64,000 nucleotides of DNA from Brucella oryzae (lineage in GTDB: Bacteria > Pseudomonadota > Alphaproteobacteria > Rhizobiales > Rhizobiaceae): contig JAAVLL010000001.1 of NCBI GenBank assembly GCA_012103035.1, positions 966,501 through 1,030,500 on the forward strand. The letters are read 5' to 3'. How positions within the stretch are numbered: the stretch's first letter is position 1; the number at the start of each line of letters is the position of its first letter. Below, piece after piece: positions 9,006-18,429 of this stretch. Position numbers and translations under genes: made by a program. A model generated the notes under the pieces. The model did not search any database. It saw only the letters and a list, made by a program, of their open reading frames with translations, and was not told where the DNA came from.

Positions 9006-9903
9006 TGGCCCAGAACAAGCTCCCAATTATTGGCGGTATCATTGCCGTCATCGCTTTCCTGATCTACTCCGCTACTTTCATCGTATCAGAGCGTCAGCAG
9101 GCCATCGTGCTTCGTTTCGGCCAGATCGTTGACGTGAAGACGGAACCGGGCATCTATTTCAAGCTGCCTTTCGGTTTCCTCGACGCAGATACCGTGCAGA
9201 TCGATGATCGCCTGCTGCGCTTCGATCTGGACGATATCCGCGTTCAGGTTTCGGGCGGCAAGTTCTATGACGTCGACGCGTTCCTCGTCTATCGCATTAC
9301 CGATGCGCGGAAGTTCCGTGAAACCGTTTCGGGCAGCACGCTGCTTGCTGAACAGCGTCTTCGTACCCGTCTCGATGCTGCATTGCGTAGCGTTTACGGC
9401 CAGCGCGGTTTCGAAGCCGCGCTTTCGGAAGAGCGCGGCGATATGATGCGTGAAGTGCGCGACCAGCTTCGTCCCGATGCAACGTCGCTTGGCCTGACCA
9501 TTGCCGATGTGCGTATCCGCCGTACCGACCTAACGGCTGAAGTTTCCCAGCAGACCTATGACCGCATGAAGGCGGAACGTCTTGCCGAAGCGGAGCGCTT
9601 GCGCGCCCGTGGCCGTGAAGCTGCCCAGCGTATCCGCGCTGTTGCCGATCGCCAGGTCGTCGAAACAATCGCGGAAGCCCGTAAGGAATCGGAAATCCTT
9701 CGCGGTGAAGGCGATGCGCAGCGCAGTGAAATCTTCGCACGTTCTGCAGGCAAAGACCCGGATTCTTCGCCTTCTATCGGTCGATGTCCGCTTATCGTGA
9801 AGCGCTTGAGACCCCGGACACAACGCTGGTTCTCTCGCCTGACTCGGAGTTCTTCAAGTTCTTCCGTGATGCTGGCGGCAAGCTGGCAACCCCTGCCCAG
9901 TAA
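9005..9903 (+). CDS. hflC: HflC subunit of the HflKC membrane complex (one frame break)
   Basis: About 299 residues. One N-terminal transmembrane helix (IIGGIIAVIAFLIYSATFIV) precedes a band-7 domain (SERQQAIVLRFGQIVDV, EPGIYFKLPF) and a long helical part rich in Arg, Ala and Glu (AERLRARGREAAQRIRA). The frame is lost near 9750, after EGDAQRSEIFA; in the corrected frame the end reads FFAFYRSMSAYREAL, then TTLVLSPDSEFFKFF and a TAA at 9901-9903, the usual HflC C-terminus. It works with HflK in FtsH regulation and is translationally coupled to it. Confidence 0.92.
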
Positions 9904-9921
9904 CGCGCAGGGACAGCTCAA

Positions 9922-10105
9922 ATGAGCGATTTTCTAGCCGCCGTAGGTCTTCTCTTCGTTCTCGAAGGGCTGCTCTACGGCGGCTTTCCTTTTGGCGAAG
10001 AAGCTTGCCCGAGAGGCAAGCGAGACACCGGAGAACATGTTGCGCATTGCCGGGATTGTAGCGCTTGCAATTGGCGTCGGCATTGTCTGGCTTGTCAGGG
10101 GATAA
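9922..10105 (+). CDS. DUF2065 small membrane protein, YjeT-like (one frame break)
   Basis: About 61 residues with two transmembrane helices and a short charged loop. The start MSDFLAAVGLLFVLEGLLYG and the end LRIAGIVALAIGVGIVWLVR are diagnostic of DUF2065. The TTTT at 9990-9993 is one base too long; shortening it gives GGFPLAKKLAREASETPENM in frame. This tiny gene commonly sits beside hflKC in proteobacteria. Its function is not established. Confidence 0.85.
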
Positions 10106-10225
10106 GCCGCTTTCCTTCTGTTATTTATTGTCTGTAGTCTATGCGGGGCCGTAAACAGGCCGTATTTTGCAGCGACTTATCGCTAATCAAACGACTGCAA
10201 GCAGACAGGAACGGAGCAGGGCTTC

Positions 10226-11784
10226 ATGGCAATTGCACCAAAGGCGGGATTTGCTCGCACCCTTTTCGCAACCGTGGCATTGGGGGCGATGACCGTCGCT
10301 GGCACTCTTTCGGTAGGAACGCCTCCGGCAATCGCGGCTCAGGGACCGGCTTCCGTCGCCGATCTGGCCGAAGGGCTGCTTGATGCGGTCGTGAACATCT
10401 CGACCTCGCAGACAGTTAAAGAAGACGGCGAAGGTGACGGCGCTGTTCCGATGCCGCAGGTGCCGGAAGGCTCTCCGTTCCAGGAATATTTCAAGGACTT
10501 CTTCGGTGACAAGGGTGGTGCACAGGGCGACGAATCGCGCAAGGTCCAGTCGCTGGGTTCCGGCTTCGTCATCGATGCCGAAAAAGGCTTCATCGTCACG
10601 AATAATCATGTCATTGCCGATGCGGATGAGATCGAAGTCAATTTTAACGATGGTTCCAAGCTAAAAGCGGAACTGGTCGGAAAAGATATCAAGACCGACC
10701 TGGCAATCCTCAAGGTTGATCCGTCCAAGCATAAGCTGAAAGCTGTTCAATTTGGCAATTCGGAAAAGGCACGCATCGGTGACTGGGTTCTCGCAATTGG
10801 CAATCCCTTTGGTCTCGGCGGAACGGTAACGGCCGGCATTATCTCGGCTCGAAAGCGTGACATCAATTCTGGTCCCTATGACGACTTCATCCAGACCGAT
10901 GCGGCCATCAATCGGGGCAATTCCGGTGGTCCGCTGTTTGACATGGACGGAAAGGTGATCGGCATCAACACGGCGATCATTTCTCCCTCGGGGGCTCTAT
11001 CGGTATCGGTTTTGCCATCCCTGCTGAGATGGCTGTGGGGTTATCGATCAGCTTAAGGAGTTCGGCGAAGTTCGCCGCGGCTGGCTTGGTGTACGTATCC
11101 AGCCCGTCACCGAAGATATTGCCCAGAGCCTTGGATTGAAGGAAGCCAAGGGCGCGCTGATTGCCGGTTTGATCGAAAACTCGGGCGTCGACAACAAGGC
11201 TATTGAAGCCGGCGATGTTGTGATCCGCTATGAGGGCAAGCCGGTCGATACCGCCCGCGATCTGCCGCGACTGGTTGCTGAAACTCCGGTCGGGAAGGAA
11301 GTCGAAATCGTTGTGGTTCGCCAAGGCGAGGAAAAACGCTGAAGGTCAAGCTTGGACGTCTTGTTGAGGATGACAAGAGCACTGAAACCGCGACAGAAGA
11401 TCAAGCTCCGCTTCCTGAGAGTGAGGGCGGTGATGAAGGCACACAAACACCGGATACGCCCAAAAGGAACAGAAAAGCGATGCTGCCCCGAGCGTTCTCG
11501 GGATGAAGCTCAGCGAACTGAATGACGATGTTCGTGGTGAGTTTGGTATTGCCGAAGATGTGGAGGGTGTTGCGATTCTTTACGTCTCTCCGGGCTCTGC
11601 TGCTGGTGAAAAGCGTATCGAAACCGGTGATGTCATTGTCGATATCGGACAGGTGACTGTGAAGACGCCAGGCGACGTTAAGAAGCGTATTGATGCGCTG
11701 CGCCGCGAAGGACGCAAGAACGCGCTTCTGATGCTCGCTTCCCGATCGGGAGAATTGCGTTTTGTGACTGTCCGGATCAATTGA
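10226..11784 (+). CDS. degP: DegP/HtrA-type periplasmic serine protease (several frame breaks)
   Basis: About 519 residues. The signal peptide (LFATVALGAMTVAGTLSV, cleavage near AIAAQ) is followed by a trypsin-like domain with the triad His128 (TNNHVI), Asp158 (KTDLAIL) and Ser233 (RGNSGGPLF). Two PDZ domains follow (first: RRGWLGVRIQPVTEDIAQ; second: SVLGMKLSELNDDVR to SGELRFVTVRIN). It degrades or refolds misfolded envelope proteins. Frame breaks lie near 10990 (after INTAIISPSG), near 11340 (GEEKR/LKVKLG) and near 11465. Its own promoter region is the 120 bases after the DUF2065 gene; proximity to hflKC fits a membrane quality-control cluster. Confidence 0.92.
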
Positions 11785-11844
11785 TCCTTCTGTTTCATTT
11801 TCCTCCGGTGTGCTATGGACCGGCGTCATTCGGAGTAGGGTGAG

Positions 11845-13021
11845 TTGGAAACAGTCGATATTGTGGTGATAGGTGCTGGCGCGGCGGGCATGATGTGTGC
11901 CATCGAGGCGGCCAAGCGCGGGTGTTCCGTGCTGGTCGTGGATCACGCCAAGGCAGCCGGTGAGAAAATCCGTATATCGGGCGGCGGTCGCTGCAATTTC
12001 ACCAATCTTCATGCAAGCCCGAAGAACTATCTCTCGCAGAACCCGCATTTCTGTATCTCGGCTATGAGCCGCTACACGCAGCGCGACTTCATCGCGCTCG
12101 TGGAGCGACACGCATTGCTTATCACGAGAAGACGCTTGGCCAACTCTTCTGTGATGGCTCTGCTTTGCAGATAATCGAGATGCTGCTGGGCGAAATGAAG
12201 CGCTATGGTGCGCGACTGAAGCTTGGCTGCGGCGTCAGTTCCGTCGTGAAATCAACGCAGGGCTTTTCTCTCCAGTTGTCGGATGGTCCAGTGCGCTGTC
12301 GATCACTGGTGGTGGCGTGTGGAGGAAAGTCGATTCCCAAGATGGGAGCTACGGGCTTCGGCTACGATATCGCGACACAGTTCGGATTGCGGATTGTCGA
12401 AACACGACCGGCACTGGTGCCGCTGACGTTAGAACCCAATACATTGGAGCGGCTGAAGCCGTTGGCCGGTGCTGCCGTCGATGCTGTTGTCTCCTGTGGC
12501 AAAACCAAATTTTCCGAGGCAATGCTTTTTACGCATCGTGGTATTAGCGGCCCTTCGATCTTGCAGATATCTTCCTACTGGCGGGAAGGCGATGAAATCC
12601 GTATTGCGATGCTGCCGAAAACGGACATTTTCGAGGCGCTGCGTGAGCAACGCAAACAGAGCGGCAAGCAGGCATTGCAGACCGCGCTGGCGCTTTATCT
12701 TCCGAGAAAGCTTGCACAGACGATAGCCGAAGATATCGCTGCGACCGGTCATCTGGCGGATATGTCCGACAAGATGTTCCGCCGTGTCGAGGCCGCGATA
12801 AACGACTGGTGCATCAAACCTGCCGGTTCGGAAGGTTACCGTACAGCGGAAGTTACGCTTGGAGGGTCGATACGCGCGATCTCGACTCCAAGACCATGGA
12901 AGCCAAATCCGTTCCCGGCCTGTTTTTCATCGGTGAGGTGGTCGATGTTACGGGGTGGCTCGGCGGCTATAATTTCCAGTGGGCCTGGTCTTCAGGCTGG
13001 GTTGCCGGTCAGGCTGCCTGA
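11845..13021 (+). CDS. HI0933-family NAD(P)/FAD-dependent flavoprotein (several frame breaks)
   Basis: About 392 residues. The FAD-binding motif DIVVIGAGAAGMMCAIEAA is at the N-terminus, followed by the family hallmark KIRISGGGRCNFTN, then VVACGGKSIPKMGATGFGYD, and the C-terminal FIGEVVDVTGWLGGYNFQWA, which closes the FAD site. This matches the YhiN/HI0933 flavoprotein family, whose substrate in most bacteria is unknown. Frame breaks are near 12115 and 12865. The start chosen is a TTG at 11845 with GGAG about ten bases upstream; the GAG before it leaves no better ATG. It ends convergent with, and overlapping by 13 bases, the acetyltransferase gene. Confidence 0.85.
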
Positions 13022-13543
13022 ATGCGATAAACCGCGTGACGCTTCAGATGCGGAGTTTCATTCGGCACGCGGGGATGATCGAAATCGCTCGCCGGATCAC
13101 GGCTCATGCCGATGCGCTGCATGACGGCCGTAGACCGCTCGTTATTATGGACGGCGAAGGAAACGACTTCAGTAAGGCCCAGCGTGCCAAAAGCATATTC
13201 GATCAGCGCTTTGCCTGCTTCTGTCACATAGCCCTTGCCCCAGAACGGGATTGCCAGCCGCCAGCCGATTTCAACAGTGCCGTCCGGTAAATGAGGTTCG
13301 AGATCGGTGCGCGCGAGGCCTGCAAAGCCGATGCACCGCCCCCTTCTTTTCTTCCAGCGCATAAAACCGAGTCCCGTTTCGGAAATCATTTTCTGAAGGC
13401 GGTCGAACAATTCATCCGATTGCGAGCGGTCCCTGCGAAAAGAAACGCATCACCTCTTCATCGGAATTGATGACGTGGAACAGATCGCGGTCGCGATCCT
13501 CCCAGTTCCGGATGATGAGGCGAGGCGTTTCGAGAATAATCAT
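13009..13543 (-). CDS. GNAT family N-acetyltransferase, RimJ-like (one frame break)
   Basis: About 178 residues. It begins [20 protein letters not shown], typical of RimJ/RimL-type acetyltransferases, and carries the acetyl-CoA region IGWRLAIPFWGKGYVTEAGK (Q/GxxGxG/A-like loop) and VVSFAVHNNERSTAVMQRIGM. The frame slips near 13420 between FFSQGPL and SDELFDRLQKM. Its ATG overlaps the serB stop (ATGA), so it is co-translated with serB. The substrate is unknown. Confidence 0.85.
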
Positions 13544-14439
13544 TGAACGAAGTCCGTCTTTCGATAGCCTTGAATATAGAGGAGAGCGGTCAGGTCGCCA
13601 TGATCAATCCGCATTCGGGCCTGCGCTGCCACAGCTGGCTTTGCGTGGAGTGCAACGCCGGTGCCCGCAAGCTGGATCATGCCGAGGTCGTTCGCTCCAT
13701 CGCCCACCGCAATTGCGTCATCCGGTGTGAGGCCGAGGCGGTCGGCAATTTCCACGAGCTTCTCGACTTTAGCTTCCCGACCGAGAATAGGTTCCGTGAC
13801 CAGACCGGTCAAATGCATGCCATCGTCGATCAACCTGTTTGCGCGTTCTTCGTTGAAGCCGATCATTTCGGCGATACGTTGGGTGAATGAGGTAAAGCCG
13901 CCGGACACAAGCGCCGTGTAAGCACCATGTTTGCGCATGGTGCGCACGAGTTCCGGCCCACCGGGCATCAGTGTGATGCGGGTTGAAATGACCTTGTCGA
14001 TGACGTTGAGCGGCAGGCCTTTCAACAAGGCCACGCGTTCGCGCAAGGCCGGTTCAAAAGCGATTTCGCCATTCATAGCACGTGCGGTGATTGCCGCCAC
14101 ATGCTCGCGAAGACCGGCTTCCTCTGCCAGTTCGTCGATGCATTCCTGCTGGATCATGGTGGAATCCATGTCGGCTATCAGAATTTTCTTGCGTCGGCGC
14201 TCCTGTTCCTGCACCACCACATCGACCGGCGCGCCATCAAGCGAATGGTGCAGCAGGGTTTCGGCTTCTTCACTGCAGATCCCCGATGGAAGTGCAATGT
14301 CGCAGGCGATGTTGTCGGCCAGCCAATAGAGGCCGGTTGCATTCACTGCTGCTGAGGCTTTAATCCCAAGCGCTGATGCAAGCGAGGCCTTAGTCGGATT
14401 GGCGATCAAAGTGGCGACGAGAGAAACCTGTTGGGACAT
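13540..14439 (-). CDS. serB: Phosphoserine phosphatase
   Basis: Intact, 299 residues from the ATG at 14439 ([14 protein letters not shown]); an upstream in-frame TTG at 14448 is less likely. It is a HAD phosphatase: motif I DMDSTMI (nucleophile Asp), motif [11 protein letters not shown], the Lys region [13 protein letters not shown] and motif III GDGANDL. It removes phosphate from L-phosphoserine in the last step of serine synthesis. The N-terminal 80 residues form a degenerate ACT-like part. The gene is divergent from miaA with only 17 bases between the two start codons, so the promoters must overlap coding sequence. Confidence 0.95.
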   Translation of the reverse strand: MSQQVSLVATLIANPTKASLASALGIKASAAVNATGLYWLADNIACDIALPSGICSEEAETLLHHSLDGAPVDVVVQEQERRRKKILIADMDSTMIQQECIDELAEEAGLREHVAAITARAMNGEIAFEPALRERVALLKGLPLNVIDKVISTRITLMPGGPELVRTMRKHGAYTALVSGGFTSFTQRIAEMIGFNEERANRLIDDGMHLTGLVTEPILGREAKVEKLVEIADRLGLTPDDAIAVGDGANDLGMIQLAGTGVALHAKPAVAAQARMRIDHGDLTALLYIQGYRKTDFVQ

Positions 14440-14456
14440 GGAGAGCAATTCCGGCG

Positions 14457-15381
14457 ATGAGTGAGAATGCGGTCACGAATGCAATCCTGATAGCTGGCCC
14501 GACGGCCAGCGGCAAGTCGGCACTTGCCATTCGTTTGGCTTGTGAGACTGGCGGCTTTATTGTGAACACTGATTCCATGCAGGTTTACGATGTTCTTGAT
14601 CTTCTGACTGCGCGACCGGATAAAGCGGATCTCGCCGCCGCAGAACATCATCTCTATGGACATGTCGCCCCATCGATATCCTATTCGACCGGACGATGGC
14701 TGGATGATGTGGCTGACCTGCTATCTCAACCTGCCATGAAGCACAGGACCCCAATCTTTGTTGGCGGGACGGGGCTTTATTTCAGAGCGCTGCTTGGTGG
14801 ACTGTCGCAGATGCCAGAGGTGCCGGTTGATGTTCGCGCCTACTGGCGAGGACGTATGGAGACGGACGGTCGGAACTTCTTCACCGGCTTCTCAGCGAAC
14901 GTGACCCGGATATGGCCGCAACCCTTCAACCTTCGACAGCCAGCGCATCGTTCGGGCGCTGGAAGTTCTTGAAGGCACCGGAAAGTCGCTTCTTGCTTGG
15001 CAGCAGACGAAAGGGCAGGCACTGGCAGACGATGAGAGCGCGCGCAAGATCGTATTGCTGCCGGACCGGTCATGGCTTTCAGAGCGTATTGCCCGGCGTT
15101 TTGCCCTGATGTGGGACAATGGCGCGATTGATGAAGTCAAAGCGTTGCTGATGCTTGATCTCGATCCGGCGTTGCCCGCAATGAAGGCCATCGGTGTGCG
15201 TGAGATCACGGCATTTCTGCAAGGCTCGATGTCGCGGGAAGAAGCAATTGAACGTTCGGTTATCGCCACCCGGCAATATGCAAAGCGCCAGTCGACCTGG
15301 TTTCGAAATCAGCTCGATGATCGCTGGTGTGTGAATGCAAATTCTGATGATGCCTTCGCTCAATTAACGACAACGAAATAA
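14457..15381 (+). CDS. miaA: tRNA dimethylallyltransferase (frame breaks)
   Basis: About 308 residues. P-loop [15 protein letters not shown], the DSMQVYD motif (catalytic Asp and substrate tRNA contact), [17 protein letters not shown] and the C-terminal [16 protein letters not shown] and [16 protein letters not shown] are all diagnostic. It transfers a dimethylallyl group to A37 of tRNAs reading UNN codons. The middle is broken twice, near 14880 and 14930-15050. The gene starts 17 bases from serB on the opposite strand. Confidence 0.93.
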
Positions 15382-15422
15382 CTCGCTGGCACTCTCTGAA
15401 ACAGGAGAGGCGGGCGCGGACT

Positions 15423-16213
15423 ATGCGGTTTCATAAATCGGAGCGAGCATTTTTATTCTGATTGTTTTGATGTTCGGTATTGGGCTGTTGCTATATCAAG
15501 CTCGTGTCGACATCGGACAATTGCAGACATTGCCTCTTGATGTGAGTGCGTCGGAACTGGTTTCGAGACTCGATCAGTTGAGTTACGTCACAATATGGGT
15601 GTTGATTGCAACCATTGCTTGCGGGTTATTCCTGATCTATCCGCAAATCCGTACCGATGCGCAGGACCGCGGCAAGCTGCAGGTCATTACGCAGGATCTT
15701 TCCGAACGGTCGCAGACCCTCGAACATGCAGCGCTGACGGATAGCCTGACAGGCATGCAGAACAGGCGATATTTCGATGAGGCGCTGAAGGAATATCTGG
15801 TCCAGTTCGACCGGATTCAGCGCCCTGTGGGGTTGATGATTATCGATCTCGATCATTTCAAGACAGTGAACGATACATATGGGCATGACATTGGCGATAT
15901 CGTGCTGCAAGAAGTGGCGCGGTGTCTGAAGGACTATACGCGGTATCATGATGTCGTTGCCCGGCTTGGCGGCGAGGAGTTCGCAGTGCTTGCGCCGAAC
16001 ATGGATGCAGAATTGATGATCAAGCTTGCCAATCGTATCCGCAAGGCCATATCGACGCTTGAAATCGATCTGGGCGATGAGAAGCTTGGCGTTACCGTCA
16101 GTATCGGTCTTGCCATTTGGGACCGGCGCGAGAACTCGAAGGACCTCTATCGTCGCGCCGACAAGATGCTCTATGCCGCGAAGAACATGGGCCGTAACCG
16201 CGTCTGTGCTTAG
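15423..16213 (+). CDS. GGDEF-domain diguanylate cyclase (one frame break)
   Basis: About 263 residues. Two N-terminal transmembrane helices (FFILIVLMFGIGLLLY and VTIWVLIATIACGLFLIY) flank a short periplasmic loop. A brief coiled linker (LQVITQDLSERSQTLEH) leads to a GGDEF domain with DSLTGMQNRRYFDEAL, MIIDLDHFKTVND and the active-site LGGEEF. An inhibitory-site RxxD (RYHD) lies five residues before it, so feedback by c-di-GMP is likely. The ATG at 15423 joins the main frame if the T5 run at 15450-15454 is T6. The protein is expected to make c-di-GMP at the inner membrane; the sensed signal is unknown. Confidence 0.88.
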
Positions 16214-16245
16214 TTCCAGGCTGATACGAATTTCGGTTCGCTAAA

Positions 16246-18116
16246 CTAGCGATCGCGGTCCTTGCGAAAGCTCCGCACCAGTTCGCCCATCTTCTCAATG
16301 CTCTGTTTTGTGTCGAGGCTGAGTGATGTTTGCGGCTTCGACGGAGAAGAGCGATGGTAAGTTTCGTCCGTAGGCGTTTGGTCCCGGCGATTGGTGGAGA
16401 CCGGGCTGCCCCAGATTATCCTCGTCTCCGCTCTGGTCCACCGGTTGCGCTTGCGAACTGTTCTCAAAAGCACGCAGTCTTTCCACGATACGGTCGAGCG
16501 ATATTTTGCCTTCGCTGCGCCAGCTTGAAAAAGCGCTTTTGCTCTTGCTGCGTCCGGGAAGCTGATGCGGCGGGATGGTTTCGAATGTCAGGCGCATTGG
16601 TGTGGAGAAGGCTTCGCCGAACGCAATGGCCTCGCGGTTAGCGATTGATGACAGAAAGCCAGCCATGCTTTGCGCGCCGCCACGAATAGCCCCTGATGAT
16701 TTCCTGATCGCGCTCATTACCCAGCCGCATCGCAAAAATCGAATTGCACTGTGAGAGGATCGTTGGGTCAAGTTCGCCAGGGCGCTGGCTTATCACTCCG
16801 AGATAGGAGCCGTATTTCCGACCTTCTTTGGCAATTCGCGCTATGGCTTGTCTTGTTGGCCAGAACCCGGCGTCGCGGTCGGCGGGAATATAACGGTGGG
16901 CTTCTTCACAGATCACGAGCGTCTGCAGGCTGCCCTCGCTTGAAAGAGCGATATCGAATGCCAGACGACACAAGACGGAAGCAACGGCATTGATAACCTC
17001 GGACGGTAAACCGGCAAGCTGGAATGTGCAGATGGGCTTTTCGTTCTGCGGGATGCGGAAAATCCGGCCAATGGCCTGCCGCATTGTTTCCGGGCCACCA
17101 GTTACGGCGAACATGAAGCGGAAGCGGGGATCGGCGGAGATCGATTCCAGCCGAACCTTAAGGCTGCGCAGGTAGGGACGTTCCGCCTTGCTGTCGAGAA
17201 GTCCCATCCGCTCGTCGATAAGGGCTATCAGGTCAAGCAGACGATAGGCGATGGGCGTGTCGGCGCTGACGCTCTGGCGGTCGGCAAGCTGTCGTCGCAA
17301 TGTTTTCGTGGCTGACAGTTCAGTACCCTGCATTTTTCACGGGCTAGCTGAACCAGATCACGCAGTATATCAAGCTCCATTGGGTCCGGCGCGCGCCCAC
17401 GAAAGATCACATCTGCAAATTCATCAAGTCGCAGCATCCAGAATGGTAGTTCGATGTTCGTCTGATCGACTGCAACTGCAAGATCCGGGAATGCGCTTGC
17501 AAACTCATTGTGTGGATCGAGAATGAGCACACGCAGATTGGGTTTTCGGTGACGATCCGGCGTAGCAGCAGCATGACTGCGCTCGATTTTCCGACGCCCG
17601 TTGTGCCGACGATAGCAAAATGCCGGGAGATAAGGTCATCGACCGATATGTAGGCGGGAACGGTTGCATCCTGCGTGAGAGTACCGATTGAAACGCTGCT
17701 GTGACCGGTTTGTGCATAAATCGCAGCAAGATCGGTGGCGCGGATGCGATGTGCAATAGCGCCGGGGTGGGGAATTGCGAAATGCCGCCGTTGAAAGTGG
17801 TTTGTCCGGTCGGCTGTACACGAACTTCACCCAGAAACTCGACATGGACATGAAGAGTGTTATCACCGCCGCGTATCCAAATATCTCCGGGAACAAGCAC
17901 GTTGCGGATGAGGCCAACGACGCGATTGTCTCCTGTCTGAATGGATATAAGCTGGCCTACGGCCCAATAATCGTCGGATGCTGCCGAAGAGGGACCTGAC
18001 AATGCCGAGACAATGGCGCTCTCGCCGTCGCATTGGATGACATAGCCTTCCGTACGATTGCGCTGTACATATTTGCCCTGTTCTCGCGCGTTGGAACTAT
18101 CCCCGAATTCGCTCAT
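16246..18116 (-). CDS. Second HerA-like (DUF87) ATPase, chromosomal type (several frame breaks)
   Basis: About 620 residues. The N-terminal barrel (TEGYVIQCDGESAIVSALSG, VGQLISIQTGDNRVVGLIRN) precedes Walker A VGTTGVGKSSAVML (coding bases about 17612-17570) and Walker B LQTLVICEEAHRYIP (about 16921-16890). Sensor-like SYLGVISQRPGELDPTILSQ and RLGNERDQEIIRG complete the motor. The Pro/Gln-rich C-terminus is poorly framed; the stop at 16246 follows LVRSFRKDRDR. Breaks lie near 17760, 17530-17330, 16690 and 16300. Unlike the HerA at 3405-5181 it has no SIR2 or NurA neighbour, and it ends convergent with the GGDEF gene. The function is probably DNA translocation or processing but is not defined here. 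Confidence 0.8.
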
Positions 18117-18277
18117 GCTGCCCACTTCGCCCCAACTTTCAACAGGAGGTTTCGTGTCAGGATAAGAATCTTCTGTTGAAATAAAGTTATCGTTCGGGGC
18201 GGGTGAGCCTAAGAAAATATCGCAGCAATGTATTTATGCGTTGACGACGCCAAATCCGGCGATTAGTGTCCGCCACC

Positions 18278-18331
18278 ATGAACACGATTATTATTCTTGT
18301 GGTACGGGCGCGCATGGGCAGGATGGTGTAA
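18278..18331 (+). CDS. ilv leader peptide (attenuation)
   Basis: A 17-codon frame reads MNTIIILVVRARMGRMV and stops at TAA 18329-18331. Six consecutive codons for Ile, Ile, Ile, Leu, Val and Val are exactly the amino acids made by the downstream pathway. Ribosome stalling on these codons under starvation would control folding of the hairpins that follow. The ribosome site is weak. Identification rests on codon content, position (99 bases before ilvB) and the adjoining terminator. Confidence 0.85.
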   Translation: MNTIIILVVRARMGRMV

Positions 18332-18385
18332 CCATCCGGCGAAAGCTCCCATGCGCGAAAGACAGGCTCCCTCGGGGGCCTTTTT
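18309..18385 (+). promoter_or_regulatory. Branched-chain amino acid attenuator upstream of ilvB
   Basis: Nested structures follow the leader codons. There is a 10-bp pair CGCGCATGGG (18309-18318) with CCCATGCGCG (18348-18357), inside which GGATGGT/ACCATCC (18321-18327, 18331-18337) forms a second stem. A GC-rich terminator hairpin AGGCTCCC/GGGGGCCT (18364-18381) ends in TTTTTATT. The strand GCTCCC occurs twice (before 18350 and at 18366-18371), so the G-rich terminator arm has two possible partners. The layout fits classical transcription attenuation. The rest of 18117-18277 holds only the divergent promoter region. Confidence 0.85.
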
Positions 18386-18429
18386 ATTATCCAAATCAGA
18401 AATGAAATGCAGACGACGGGAAGAGAGCA

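Noticed and set aside
8313..9026. 237-codon minus-strand frame over hflK
   Set aside because: Antisense shadow of the well-supported band-7 domain; no ribosome site or family resemblance.
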